Shown: positions 1 through 14,100 of the stretch, piece by piece | Numbering within the stretch: the stretch's first letter is position 1 | How the letters are laid out: every line of letters starts with the position of its first letter | Source of the DNA: Rhyacichthys aspro | Lineage: Eukaryota; Chordata; Actinopteri; Gobiiformes; Rhyacichthyidae | Length of the DNA stretch: 64,000 nucleotides | Direction of reading: 5' to 3' | Assembly (NCBI GenBank): GCA_036850595.1 | Contig: CM072160.1 | Location: forward strand, 682,163 to 746,162 | Position numbers and translations under genes: made by a program | Notes under the pieces: generated by a model | Database searches by the model: none | Told to the model about the DNA's origin: nothing | Seen by the model: only the letters and a program-made list of their open reading frames with translations

Positions 1-3000
1 CATTGGGACTAAATCAGAACTAAACTACTAGACATACTTGGTTCCATAATTCAGAAGATAAACGCTTTACATTAGAACGGCCCATGAATGAGAGTCAGTA
101 AAAATGTCTGACGCTGCTCTGTAAACGACGCTGTAATAAACCTGAAATACTGACTGGACACTTCCACAACCTGCCTCTATTGATTTATGTTAAAACCTGG
201 GACTTGACAACTAGAGCAGTCTGGAGCACCTTTCTCTGCAGCTTTCGGAGCAGTGCTGATACATTTCTTGGCGCCGCGGTGGAACTCCTCTCCGGCTCCG
301 TCGCACTCACAGACGAAGGAGCCCTGGACGTTCTCACAGCGAGCAGAACCGCACACTCCGGCCAGAGACACACACTCGTCCTCGTCTGAAGAACCCAGAG
401 CAGATTGATTTGTAAATCCCAGATCCAGTTAAACTCATTTATGTGACGGCTCGTTTCGTACCGACGCAGCTCTTTCCGTCTGCGGTGGAGGTGAAGCCCT
501 GGTCGCACACGCACAGGTACGTCCCCATCAGGTTCTGACAGAAGGCGTGCTCTCCACACACCGTCCGATTGGAGCACTCGTCAACATCTGCCGACGGATT
601 ATTACATTTCAGATTCCAAAATTTACATTTGAGGTGTTCTTGGCAGTTTTAGAGTAAGATACTAAAATAAAGGGCTTGAATAGGTCCTAACTTAACTGAG
701 TAAATAAAGTGTGTAAATAAAGTGTCAGAAACTGTTTGCTGACAAATGTAATGTATAGTAGTTTGTTAGACTGTCGGAGGACTCACCGACGCAGCCGGTC
801 ACAGACACCTGATAACCCGGGTCGCAGGAGGTGAGGCAGCGGTATGAACCGATGGTGTTCTCACAGCGCTGAGAACCACAAACAGAGCCTTCAGACGATA
901 CACACTCATCCACATCTGAGAGAAAACACAGAGAGGGATCCATCAGAACAGACGTTTATATAAATGTCAAGGTGTGTTTTACGACGTCAGATCATTTAAA
1001 GTTCCAGGACCTGATATAATTTTTTTGTCCCAGTCTCATCAGACCAATTGGTCAGACCAATGTTTCACCACAAAATACTACATTACATTAAATGGATGTT
1101 TAGAGCTTAGTCTGTAGTGATCCTGTAATTATCTCTGTCTCATTAAACACTGAAGCATCACCAACATTTATCCATGTTTCATTTACTGCTGTTTCTCTAT
1201 TTTTATCTTTTTTGAGCTGTTTCTCTGTAAAATAAGACATATTTCCAACAGAATAACCCATTTCCTTGGTTTATTTCCTTGTTCCTTCGTTGTTGACATC
1301 AGTGTCGACCAATGGGAGCGCTCCTTTTTACCTGAAGTGAGCTGTGATTGGACAAAATCCTGCTGTGGACTGATCATTCTCATCTATTAAAATCCTTCAT
1401 TATAAAGACTAGATCTTTTTTTTTTTTTTTTACAGATGATTCTTTTTACAATAAACTTTAGGAGATTACACTGAAAAACTAAATGTAAAAAATCAGGTAA
1501 TGGACTTTTAAATGCAGCTGTGGTACATGTTCCGTTCTGAGATGAGCTACAACATTAAAGCTAGACATAAATAAATACAGCTGAACTACACTAGAACAGA
1601 CTGGTGTTGATGACAGCGGCAGCAGCTCGTACCGAGGCAGGACGTCCTCTCTGGGTTCGGGGTGAAGCCGCTGTTACAGACGCAGTGATAGGAGCCTTCA
1701 GAGTTCACACAGCGACCGTCTTCACACAAACCGGGTCTTTCACACTCATCAACGTCTAACAAACAGACACAACATCAGACGACGGCCTCGGAGCAGCAGC
1801 AGGAGATAAACAGAACCAAACATCACTAAAAACAGATTCTGACCGATGCAGGTGGTGCTGTTGGAGCTCAGTCTGAAGCCCTGAGAACACACACAGGTGT
1901 AGGACCCGGCCGTGTTCACACACTCTCCTCTGGGGGCGCACCGGTCGCTCTGCACACACTCGTTTATGTCTGCGACACAAAGGTAACTCATGATCATTAC
2001 TCACATAAATAATATATTCAAACAGCAAAAATAAAAATGTAGTGCACTTCCACAAGTAACAAGCAATAAATAGAAACAAGTCATAATTCATCTTTTTTTC
2101 TTGATTACAGGGGTTTTGTGATCATTGGGAGACAAAATAGAAAATCTGATACACACAGCCCTAGAAGAAAGGATTCCTATGTGCTCCCCTCTCACCTCTG
2201 CACTGCCGGCCCAGTCCGGACGTCCCGTATCCAGGAGGACAGTCACATCTGAAGGAGCCCACAGTGTTCACACAGACCCGGTCGGACTCACAGGCTCTGG
2301 GACTTCCACACTCGTCCACATCTGCAGAGGAACCAGGAGAGAGCGTGAGGAAAGACCCGAACGCTGAATCACGGAGTCTGTGAGCGTCCCGTACCCTGAC
2401 ACGAGCCGTCCCTGAGGCTATATCCAGGTCGACAGGACACACAGCGATAAGAGCCCACCGAGTTCACACACATCTGTCCCGGGCACTGGGACGGCTCCGA
2501 GCACTCGTCCACATCTGGAACCACAAATAAATCACCAAAACTCCACCAAAACCAAGCTGAAGGAGTGGTGTAGATATGAATAAACCAGGTTGCACTGTGT
2601 TTAAATGACTCTGTTGGAGTGGTTTAATGACAGTGTGACGAAGCTTTATCAGAAATGGCCGCTGCTCCTGTGAATCTAGGATGATTTGTGATTAATTGGG
2701 GATGATCTTTGAGCCCATTTGGTGATAAAATAAAACAAAAGTAAGAAAGTGACCTGTGCAGATGCCGTTGACAGAGTGGTATCCCTCGGAGCAGGACACG
2801 CAGCTGAAGGAGCCCTCAGAGTTCACACAGTGCCGTCCCGAACAGGGGTCCCGCTCCTCACACTCGTTTATATCTGAAGAAAACAGAGGCCTTAAGTCAC
2901 CGCACTGAGACATATTTGGAACAACACACGTGTTATTCAGTATGTCAGGAAATCTACAGCAGTACAGTCTGATCTCACTGGTGTTGGGGTCATTAGGATG

Positions 3001-4954
3001 TGATCCTGCTGATGGTGAGTTCAGGTGCGTTCGTGATAAAGGCCTGTTACCTGTGCACTGTCTGTTGTGGAGCCTGTATCCAGGTCGACAGGACACACAG
3101 CGATAAGAGCCCACTGAGTTCACACACATCTGTCCCGGGCACTGGGACGGCTCCGAGCACTCGTCCACATCTGGAACACACAGAGAGACTTATTTCACTT
3201 GATTTAAATGAGTTATAAATATTGATCTGTAACTCAACCTACATTAACATGAAGCAGACGTGAGACTGTTTTACTCTACGACAGATTCAGAGCATTTTAT
3301 TATAAAGATGATGCCTTTGAGACTGTAAAAGTGTCTCTTACCTGTGCAGGTGTTGTTGTGGAGACGGTATCCATGGCGACAGACGCAGCGGTAACTTCCT
3401 GGTGTGTTTTCACAGCGACCGTTGGAACAGGGAGCCTGATGACACTCATCGACGTCTGACAGAATCACACAGACCCAACAATCACACAACTGCTCTTTAC
3501 CTGTGCAGACGGCTGACTCTCACCTGTGCAGACGGCTGGGTCTCACCTGTGCAGACGCCTGGGTCTCACTTGTGCAGACGGATGGGTCTCACCTGCGCAG
3601 ACGCCTGACTCTTACCTGTGCAGACGGCTGACTCTCACCTGCGCAGACGCCTGACTCTCACCTGTGCAGACGGCTGACTATTACCTGCGCAGACGGCTGA
3701 CTATCACCTGCGCTGACGCCTGACTCTCACCTGTGCAGACGGCTGACTCTCACCTGCGCAGACGCCTGACTATCATCTGTGCAGATGGCTGACTTTAACC
3801 TGTGCAGACGGCTGACTCTCACCTGTGCAGATGGCTGACTCTAACCTGTGCAGATGGCTGATTCTCACCTGTGCAGACGGCTGGGTCTCACCTGTGCAGA
3901 CGCCTGACTCTCACCTGTGCAGACGGCTGACTTTAACCTGTGCAGATGGCTGACTCTAACCTGCGCAGATGGCTGATTCTCACCTGTGCAGACCCCTGAC
4001 TCTCACCTGCGCAGACGCCTGACTATCATCTGCGCAGACACCTGACTCTCACCTGCGCAGACGCCTGACTCTCACCTGCGCAGACGCCTGACTATCATCT
4101 GCGCAGACGCCTGACTCTCACCTGCGCAGACGCCTGACTCTCACCTGCGCAGACGCCTGACTATCATCTGTGCAGATGGCTGACTTTAACCTGCGCAGAC
4201 AGCTGACTCTCACCTGCGCAAACAGCTGACTTTAACCTGCGCAGACGGCTGATTCTCACCTGTGCAGACGCGGTTGAGCAGCCTGTAACCGCTGCGGCAG
4301 GACACACAGCGGTAGGACCCCGGGCTGTTGACACACTCCTGACCCGGACACAGCAGAGGGTCCTCACACTCGTCTATATCTGCAGCACAGAACAGGACAG
4401 AAAGGTTCAGGTTTGATGCTATATCCTTCCTAAAAAAAAAGCAGCTAACGCTAATGTTTTCTGTAAAGTCTAAAACCATAACAAAGTCTCTCGTTAACTC
4501 TAAATGAAAGTAAATAGCCTTAGCCTAACCTAGTTATTCAGTATTTTGTTTTACATGAAACTGACCTTTGCTGTTAGATCTAAATCATTTAGAAACATGA
4601 ATAATTGCTTGTCACTGTCATGTGCTGCAGTTTTCATTGACAGGTAAACAGCCTGCAAGTCTAAACTCTGGGCAAACAGACTTCACACATGAACAAATAT
4701 TAGCCCCAGAAGCCACTCAGGTATTTACCACAAAAAAAAAATCAGAAACAGAAAACACTGAACCTAAATCCCACGTACACTCACACCTCTCCGCTCTGGG
4801 ACTCACCTGTGCAGGTGTTTCCTCTGAGCCTGTAACCGTGGCGACACACACACCTGTAGCTGCCAGGTGTGTTCTCACAGCGAGCGTTGTTTCCACAGAG
4901 GCTCTGCCTGCACTCGTCGATGTCTGAGAACAGACAGAGCAGTAAAAACACACG

Positions 4955-5027
<73 letters not shown>

Positions 5028-5052
5028 GTATTTATATATATATATATATATT

Positions 5053-5115
<63 letters not shown>

Positions 5116-8100
5116 AGAATGAACCCGTCTGGGACCTTGGCAGGTGGTGTTGTGAGGGTTGGGCTGGTATCCATGGTAACAGAGACAGGTGTGACGTCCA
5201 CCTGGCTGATTGACGCAGAGGCCCCGCCCACACACACCTGGTCTGGTCTCACACGCCCCTCGCCCCGCTGCACCTGTGGGCGTGGCCTGTGATGTCACTT
5301 CCTGTTTGGCTCAACTCAGAGGTTTGTTTTCAAAGTGCAGTACTCACTGTGGACTCTAGGGGGCCGTGTGGTCGTCTTTGAGGTGACGGGGCGCTTCGTG
5401 GTCGTCGTGATGACGGGGCGCTTGGTTGTTGTCGTGGTGACGGGGGTCTGTGGGCGGGGCAGGGCGGGGACAGCGTTTCCAATAGAAACCGTCTGCTCTG
5501 TTCGAGACGGAGTGTGTCCTGAAGAAAACACACAAATAATTCTGATTCTTATTAAGAGACCGATAACAGACCAATCAGCTGTCAGCGGTGATCAGCAGCT
5601 GGCTCCTGATTGGTGGATTGATTGTGATTAGGTTCTTTACTGAAACAAATACAGTGTGGACCAAAACAGACCAATAAAGGAGCCACGACTGCTCTGGACA
5701 TTAGCATCACTTCTACTCACGTCTGATTTATTATTCTCATGCATCTTTTTCTCTGTTGCGTTTCTAGAGGTTTCAGCCGTATTCGTGGGACGTGTCCTGA
5801 GACAGTACCTTGCTCTGAGGCAGCTGTTTGTGGTTTTGTTTGAGGTCGTCCTGATGTCTGGGGTTTGTCCCGAGCTTCTGCGGAAACAGGCGGCTGCTCA
5901 GGTCTGGAGCCGGATTCGGGAGGACCGGTTCTGGAGCCGGATTCGGGAGGACCGGGTCTGGAGCCGGACTGGGGAGGACCGGTTCTGGAGCCGGACTGGG
6001 GAGGACCGGGCCTGGAGCCGGACTGGGGAGGACCGGTTCTGGAGCCGGACTGGGGAGGACCGGGTCTGGAGCCGGACTGGGGAGGACCGGGTCTGCTCTG
6101 GGCCACATTAGATCCAGAACCAGGACCAGAGCCTGAGAGAGTTCGGTATAAATCACAAAAACAAAGTCACATTTGGTTTTAAATCCTGTCTTATTCTCTT
6201 TAAATTTGTTTATTGTAAAATGAGACGTGTTTAGACGATGGACAGAGACCTGGGTAATGTTTAAAATCTGAGAGTGTTACCTGGTTTGTCCTGGTGACTC
6301 TGAGCGTCCTGGCTGTTGGGGAAGAGCAGCGGCGCCCCCCGGTGGCCCAGCTGCTCGATGGCTCTCTGGTTGAACTGCAGAGCGGAGGCTGAGTACTGAT
6401 AGCCGGGACCGGCCGGACAGATCTCTTTAAAGGCCACTGAGCACAGACGGACACAGAGGGTTTAATGAGTCTAAATCCGGGTAAATCTTGGTTCCCGTTG
6501 AGCGTTAGAGTTGTTTCTGTGGCTCTGACCTGACCCGAAGTAGGGGCAGCGCTGACAGTCCGGTCCCCAGGCCTTCCCCACTCGGCTGCAGCAGCAGATC
6601 TGTTTGGTGATGTTTCGGAGAATAGGCAGAGAGCAGGACGAGGGGCCGGAGCCGGGGCCCAGGACCCGGAAACACTGGCCCTTCTCCTCAGAGATCACAC
6701 TGTGGGCTGGAGCACGGGACACAGAGTTAGAGCTGGACTAAAGACCGGACCGAGCCAGGTTCAGGACGGGTCACATGCACATGCTGCAGGACATTCAGCA
6801 ACAGATCAGCCGCAAAGACACCAACAGAACAGACTGAGAATCAAACTGGCTTTTGTTCCATAAAGATTATTAACGCTGTTTATTTGGTAAATGAGAATAA
6901 TCCCTGGAATCCATCTTTGTGGGAACAGCCCTGTCTGTGGGCTTCAGGTTCTAAATGGAGAAGGTTGGACAGAAAATTACCTTGAACTAAAAGAGTTTGT
7001 CTAAATGTGTGAAAGTGTGAATCTCACTGTTTTCTTTGACATTTACAGACAACAACACAATGCAGGAGCTCGAACAGACAGACAAAACCAGACTCCAGAG
7101 ACAGTGAGGACACTGGACACAGCCTGGAAGCACACAGAGCGTATTCAGCCTCAGAAACCAGCATCCTTCACTTCCTCCTGCTCTTCAGTAAATGCTGGTC
7201 AGAATAAACAGAGCAGTCAGGCTTCACTCGAACCGTCTGAACCACAAAATAACATCCTCAGGTTTAATTAACACGTCTGCGTCCTATAGCTCCGCCCACT
7301 TCCCCCCTTTTCTGACCAATAGAATTACAGAGCCCATTAACCACTCTGTTGTTGTTGCTTTGATGAAAGAACAGTATTTATTGAGTCTAATCACATTGAT
7401 GCTATTTATACAGCGTCATGTCTACGTCTTTATTTGATAAATGTGGTTTTATAATGTTTTTCACATGTTTAAAAATTAGTATGGGCTCTTTATTTGCAGA
7501 ACTACACTGTTTTTGGTCCAAATGACATTATATTTGATAAGTGGCAGTGAAAAAGAAGGGGCCACTGTTATTCTGAATAAAAGGTCAAATATTTTCCTTC
7601 TTTATATTTTCAGTTCAGAGCTGCTCGAGTCAGGGTTAGTCCTGACGGAATCTGTTATTCCTGCTGCTTCCTCTTCATGCTTCAGACAGAGACGAATTTA
7701 AAGGTACTACAGCCAGAGTTACTCACAGAGTTACTCACAGACAGAGTTACTCACAGACACAGAGTTACTCACAGACACAGAGTTACTCACAGACAGTTAC
7801 TCACAGACACAGAGTTACTCACAGACAGTTACTCACAGACAGAGTTACTCACAGATACAGAGTTACTCACAGATACAGAGTTACTCACAGATACAGGGTT
7901 ACTCACAGACAGAGAGTTACTCACAGACAGTTACTCACAGACAGAGAGTTACTCACAGACACAGAGTTACTCACAGACACAGAGTTACTCACAGACACAG
8001 AGTTACTCACAGACACAGAGTTACTCACAGATACAGAATTACTCACAGACACAGGGTTACTCACAGATACAGAGTTACTCACAGATACAGAGTTACTCAC

Positions 8101-11100
8101 AGACACAGAGTTACTCACAGATACAGAGTTACTCACAGACAGTTACTCACAGACACAGAGTTACTCACAGACACAGAGTTACTCACAGATACAGAATTAC
8201 TCACAGACACAGGGTTACTCACAGACAGTTAGTCACAGACACAAAGTTACTCACAGACACAGGGTTACTCACAGATACAGAGTTACTCACAGATACAGAG
8301 TTACTCACAGACACAGAGTTACTCACAGATACAGAGTTACTCACAGACACAGGGTTACTCACAGATACAGAGTTACTCACAGATACAGAGTTACTCACAG
8401 ATACAGAGTTACTCACAGACACAGAGTTACTCACAGACAGTTACTCACAGACAGTTACTCACAGATACAGAGTTACTCACAGAGAGTTACTCACAGACAC
8501 AGAGTTACTCACAGATACAGAGTTACTCACAGACACAGGGTTACTCACAGATACTGAGTTACTCACAGACACAGAGTTACTCACAGATACAGAGTTACTC
8601 ACAGACAGTTACTCACAGTTACTCACAGACACAGGGTTACTCACAGAGAGTTACTCACAGACACAGAGTTACTCACAGACACAGAGTTACTCACAGACAG
8701 AGAGTTACTCACAGACACAGAGTTACTCACAGATACAGAGTTACTCACAGATACAGAGTTACTCACAGATACAGAGTTACTCACAGATACAGAGGCCGTG
8801 GGAGGCGTCCAGGATGAACCCAGCACTACACACACAGCTATAGCTCCCCCTGGTGTTCACACACAGACCGTTCACACACAGACCCGGCTGCTCACACTCA
8901 TTTATGTCTTTTTACACAAACACATTTACACAAGACACAACAGGGGCCAATGAACAGACAGGAGGAGGACACCTTTAGTGCTGGTCCACACTAAGGAAAT
9001 GTCGTTAATAAAGAGCAGTGTTTTGCAAAAGAGAATGGATACACCTGAATCCAGATTTCTCATTGGCCTGAATATTGCTATTTTAAAGGATTATATCATC
9101 AGTCAAAGTATGGCTGCAGTACATATAATTTATCCTGTGTCCTTGAATTAGAATGGAAAGGCTTATTCCAGACGGGTTAGGGGCCCCAGTGAAGGAAAAA
9201 TATCAACCAAATTCAAGGAAAAGACAAAAACTCTTTATTGTTTTTAAACAGCTGTGACATTAGCTGCTAATGTTCCACTAAAAATCATCCAAATCCTTTT
9301 TCAGTTTGGTCCAAATCATGTTCCATGAGACGTTTACAGCCTGGGTTTGAGTCTTTTTAGAATACTCAATGACTGAATAAATACTGGACTGACCTTCACA
9401 CTTGGTCCCGTTGCGTTGTTCAAATCCAGTCGGACAGCTGCTGTTGCCTTTGTCTGAAAAAACAACGCAATAATAAAAACTAATAATAATAATCTAACTT
9501 TACACGTCAGAGAAAAAACGCCGTGACCATCAGAAGCAGCGTGTTTATGAACCCTTTTTATGATGCTCTGTTTTTCATTGAAGAGAACATAAGTTTGTTA
9601 AAGATGGAGAGTTCATTTGCTGCATGACTTATATTTATCCAGAAGTCTCAGTGAAGAGTGAAGCAGTGAGGGACACTGTGGTGCATTCACTGACAGTAGA
9701 TCCAGCTGGGATATCTCAAAATCAGATTTGAGTGGAGTGTGAGCTCATTAACCGACCCAGGATCTCAGCTTCATATTAAAGCTCTACTGCACACTTTTAT
9801 TACTCCTCAACACAACCTGACCCTGAACAGCAGCAGAGAGACATTTACTGCTTTTCTTTTCTTTCCAATTCTCTTCCACAAAATACTAATACATTTTGTC
9901 AAACCGACAGCTGACCTCGGTCTCTGGATTGTTAATACTCAGAAACACTTTTAAACACATGATCACGTATTGTAAAAAATAAATGGCCATAAGATCGTAG
10001 GTGTTTTTTATGAAGGATTCAGGTTGAGTTTGTCCAATCACAGTCTCTCATTCACAGGCCTCTGCTCCCATTGGCTGCTGGTCTACATGACTTGTCAACA
10101 CTGAATCAATGACAGCTATTTAATGTTTTGTATCGGCAATAATATTTATGATCATTTCATTTTAAAGTGCAGTATAGACATGTTTTCAGTCTATGGTTAA
10201 AAAGTGTGAATGGAGGTCATTTAATCTCAACTTCTCAGTTTGACTTAATGACTGTGAGTAAATAAAAAGCTGTTAGTCGTGCTCTGACACTGGGCCGGGT
10301 CCGAGTGAGGGTCTCCTCATAAACTCCAGTGTGAGTCCCTCAGAGATGCATTCCTTCAGAGTTAGTCACAGTGAGTCAGAGCCTTATGTAAGAGGCCTCA
10401 GTACAAACCAGATAAACCCAGATAGAAACAGAAGCACAGAGAGGTGTCGAAGAACAGGAGGCTTTACACTGGAATAAACACAAGAAGAAGAAGAAGGAGG
10501 ATTTCTCTGGCTTCTGTTTTCTCACAGAACCAACCAACTTCACTGTGTTTACTGTGGACAGAAAAAACAAGCTTTTCCTGAACGCACGTCATGTGATTTT
10601 AGGAATAACTCACTGTATTCTGTCAAGTTTTATTATAAAATAATGTCAATTTACGAATCCCATATTAATATAAGTCTGTTTCCACATTTTCACTGATGCT
10701 TTTATCCATTTGTGGTGAATATGCTCAGAGTTGTGTTGTGTTTGTGGAGTTACAGGGAAAAAGGTGCCACAAACCAGTCTTGTTTACTGTCCCCTGGTGG
10801 CCTGGAGGAGAACTACACAGCATTTAGTCTGTGTTGAGTGGACAGAGGTGATAGGACAGAGGACACAGGTGATAGGACAGAGGAGACAGGTGAGTGGACA
10901 GAGGACACAGGTGAGTGGACAGAGGAGGCAGGTGAGTGGACACAGGTGAGTGGACACAGGTGAGTGGACAGAGGAGACAGGTGAGTGGACACAGGTGAGT
11001 GGACAGAGGAGACAGGTGAGTGGACACAGGTGAGTGGACAGAGGACACAGGTGATAGGACAGAGGAGACAGGTGAGTGGACACAGGTGAGTGGACAGAGG

Positions 11101-14100
11101 ACACAGGTGATAGGACAGAGGAGGCAGGTGAGTGGACACAGGTGAGTGGATGGAGGGCTCTGGTGAGTGGACACAGGTGAGTGAACAGAGGAGACAGGTG
11201 AGTGAACAGAGGACACAGGTGAGTGGACAGAGGAGACAGGTGAGTGGACACAGGTGAGTGAACAGAGGACACAGGTGAGTGGACACAGGTGAGTGGACAG
11301 AGGACACAGGTGAGTGGATGGAGGTGAGTGGACAGAGGACACAGGTGAGTGGACAGAGGACACAGGTGAGTGGATGGAGGTGAGTGGACAGAGGACACAG
11401 GTGAGTGGACGGAGGGCTCAGACCTGATTGAGAAGGACACAGCTCACAGTCGGTGATACCCCAGGCCTTTCCTGTCCCTCTGCAGCAGGTGTCTCTGCTC
11501 CTGAGACCAGGCAACGGAGAACTGCACTGAACACACACAGACCAGAGTCAAACACGTCTCTGTGTCCCAGCAGAGGGACAGAGACACTGAGAGGGACAGC
11601 GACAGAGAGAGGGACAGAGACACAGAGAGGGACAGGGACAGAGAGAGGGACAGAGACACAGAGAGGGAGAGAGAGGGACACAGAGAAGGACGGGGACAGA
11701 GACACAGAGAGGGAGAGAGANNNNNNNNNNNNNNNNNNNNNNNNNNNNNNNNNNNNNNNNNNNNNNNNNNNNNNNNNNNNNNNNNNNNNNNNNNNNNNNN
11801 NNNNNNNNNNNNNNNNNNNNGCCAGACAGCTTTCTTTGTATTACATACAGAGAAAGTTAGTCTGGGATCGATGGATTTAAACAGGATTTCAAGGCAGGAC
11901 CATGGGCAGAACTAACGCTCGCTGAGTGAACCAATCAGAGAAGCCACGGATGTGACGTAAGGAAAGCGAAACTTATTCTAGTTGTCAACAAACCACAGCG
12001 TACACCAGCGTGGCTCGAGAGAGAAGATGGAGACGGTGAATGACTTCTGCTGTTTTTGTCAGAAAACCTGAGGACACAGGGTGTATATCGAGTTTAGTGC
12101 TTATTTCGATCGTTGTAAGCTACCGAAACCTGCTACTGTTTTCTCGCGCTCAATATGACGCGAAACAAAATCCCGACTCCCTCGCTACGATTGGTCGGAA
12201 AGAAAGCGCCGGAGCAGAAATCGGGGGCAGATTGGGCGATCCCAGACTAACGTTCTCTGTATGTAATACAAAGAGAAAGCTGGCTGGCTGGCCAGGCTAC
12301 CTCTGACCTCCTGTCTGTGACCTCTGACCTCCTGTGGGGCTCACCTGTCCGTCCTGAACCTCTCTGAAGCAGTACTTGAAGCCTGAGAACTGGGAGAAGG
12401 TGCCGCTGCCTCTGACGGTCTGAGCCTGGACGCCCCTGGAGACTGGGGCAGGAGCCCCCGCGGAGCCGGAGGTAGACCCCAGGGTGCGGGCCGAGGACCT
12501 CGAGACCTGAACCAGAACGGGACGACCGTGTCAGGGTCAACATTATTATTATGAACAAAATCATTGATAATCCATCACCTTGAGAACCTGGTGAACCTTG
12601 ACACTGGCCTCTGGAGGATGTTGAACTCTGACCTTCACCAGGTGAGGACTGGGAGCTGCATGACACAAAACAAACCAATATCCATATTTCACTTTATGAG
12701 GTTCCAGTCAGATTTGAACAGGTTTATTCAGTTTTGAACAAGTTTTAGTTGGATTTGAACAAGTTTTAGTTGGATTTGAACAAGTTTTAGTCGGATTTGA
12801 ACAAGTTCTAGTCGGATTTGAACAGGTTTTAGTCGGCTTTGAACAGGTTTTAGTCAGATTTGAACAGGTTTTAGAAAGATTTGAACAGGTTTTAGTCAGT
12901 TTTGAACAAGTTTTAGTCGGATTTGAACAGGTTTTAGTTGGATTTGAACAGGTTTTAGTCGGATTTTAACAGGTTTTAGTTGGATTTTAACAGGTTTTTG
13001 TTGGATTTTAACAGGTTTTAGTTGGATTTGAACAGGTTTTAGTCGGATTTTAACAGGTTTTAGTTGGATTTGAACAAGTTCTAGTCGGATTTGAACAGGT
13101 TTTAGTCGGCTTTGAACAGGTTTTAGTCAGATTTGAACAGGTTTTAGAAAGATTTGAACAGGTTTTAGTCAGTTTTGAACAAGTTTTAGTCAGATTTGAA
13201 CAGGTTTTAGTTGGATTTGAACAGGTTTTAGTTGGATTTGAACAGGTTTTAGTTGGATTTGAACAGGTTTTAGTTGGATTTTAACAGGTATTAGTTGGTT
13301 AGCTCAGTAGGTTGGGTTTGACTCACCTCCAGAGCTCAGTGAGTCCTGGTTCGTTCCCAGAGGAAGGACGAACTCTGACCTCCTCAGCTCCTGATTGGCC
13401 GAGAGAAGAGCAGGCCTCGCGATCTCATTGGTGGAAGGCGGGGCCTCGGAGGGGGGCGTGGACGAGGCGTTCGGGGAAACTGGGAGCTGACAGAACTTCC
13501 CGGTGAAGTTTGGAGGACAGAGACAGCGGTCCTTTTGGAGACAGAGCCCTCCGTTCTTACACAGCAGCGGACACAGGACTGGAACAGACAAACCAACAGG
13601 ATGGGGACACTTTTATTTTGAAATCACTTCCTGTTTTTAGCCTTCTTAGCCGTTTAGGTTTGTTACTGTTATTTTCTGATATTTTAGACCCTGCTTTCTC
13701 CTCATTTCTTCTTTGTAGCTGCCATTTCTTGAATAAATCTATAAATCAAGTTTAAATTATTTAAATTAATGCACAATAAATATATAATAAAAAGTATAAT
13801 GTAAAGGTGGAAGGAGAATCAAGAAATACTGACGTCTACATTTAGATTTGACAACTGTAGTAAAAAAGAGGCAGGTTATAGCAGCCAGAGACATAAAGGC
13901 AAATGCAGCAGTGACCTTTAGTCCATTTGTGGATCTAGTTTTCAGTGAAAGTGTGAGATCAGTGCTGCCCTCAACATAAACACGGCGGCCATTTCCTACT
14001 TCCTGTCTGACAGGAAGTGGGCATTGTTTCCCACAGTTCTCCTTGAGCTGCTCTTAAATGTTTGTGAGTCTGGAGAGAGGCTGGCAACAAAAGTGGGTCA

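Noticed and set aside
3495..4268. CRISPR-like array of direct repeats
   Set aside because: Repeats are contiguous with no unique spacers, in a vertebrate intron.
5356..5574. Alternative LTBP1 linker frame (HSVSNRADGFYWKRCP)
   Set aside because: It would follow from the GTGAGT donor at about 5716, but ends in a stop before the exon's donor; the Thr-rich phase 1 frame fits both neighbours.
7677..8843. 388-codon plus-strand frame rich in SYSQTQ and LLTDTE
   Set aside because: It is a by-product of the 18-bp period of the minisatellite; both strands stay open and the unit is non-coding splice-donor sequence.
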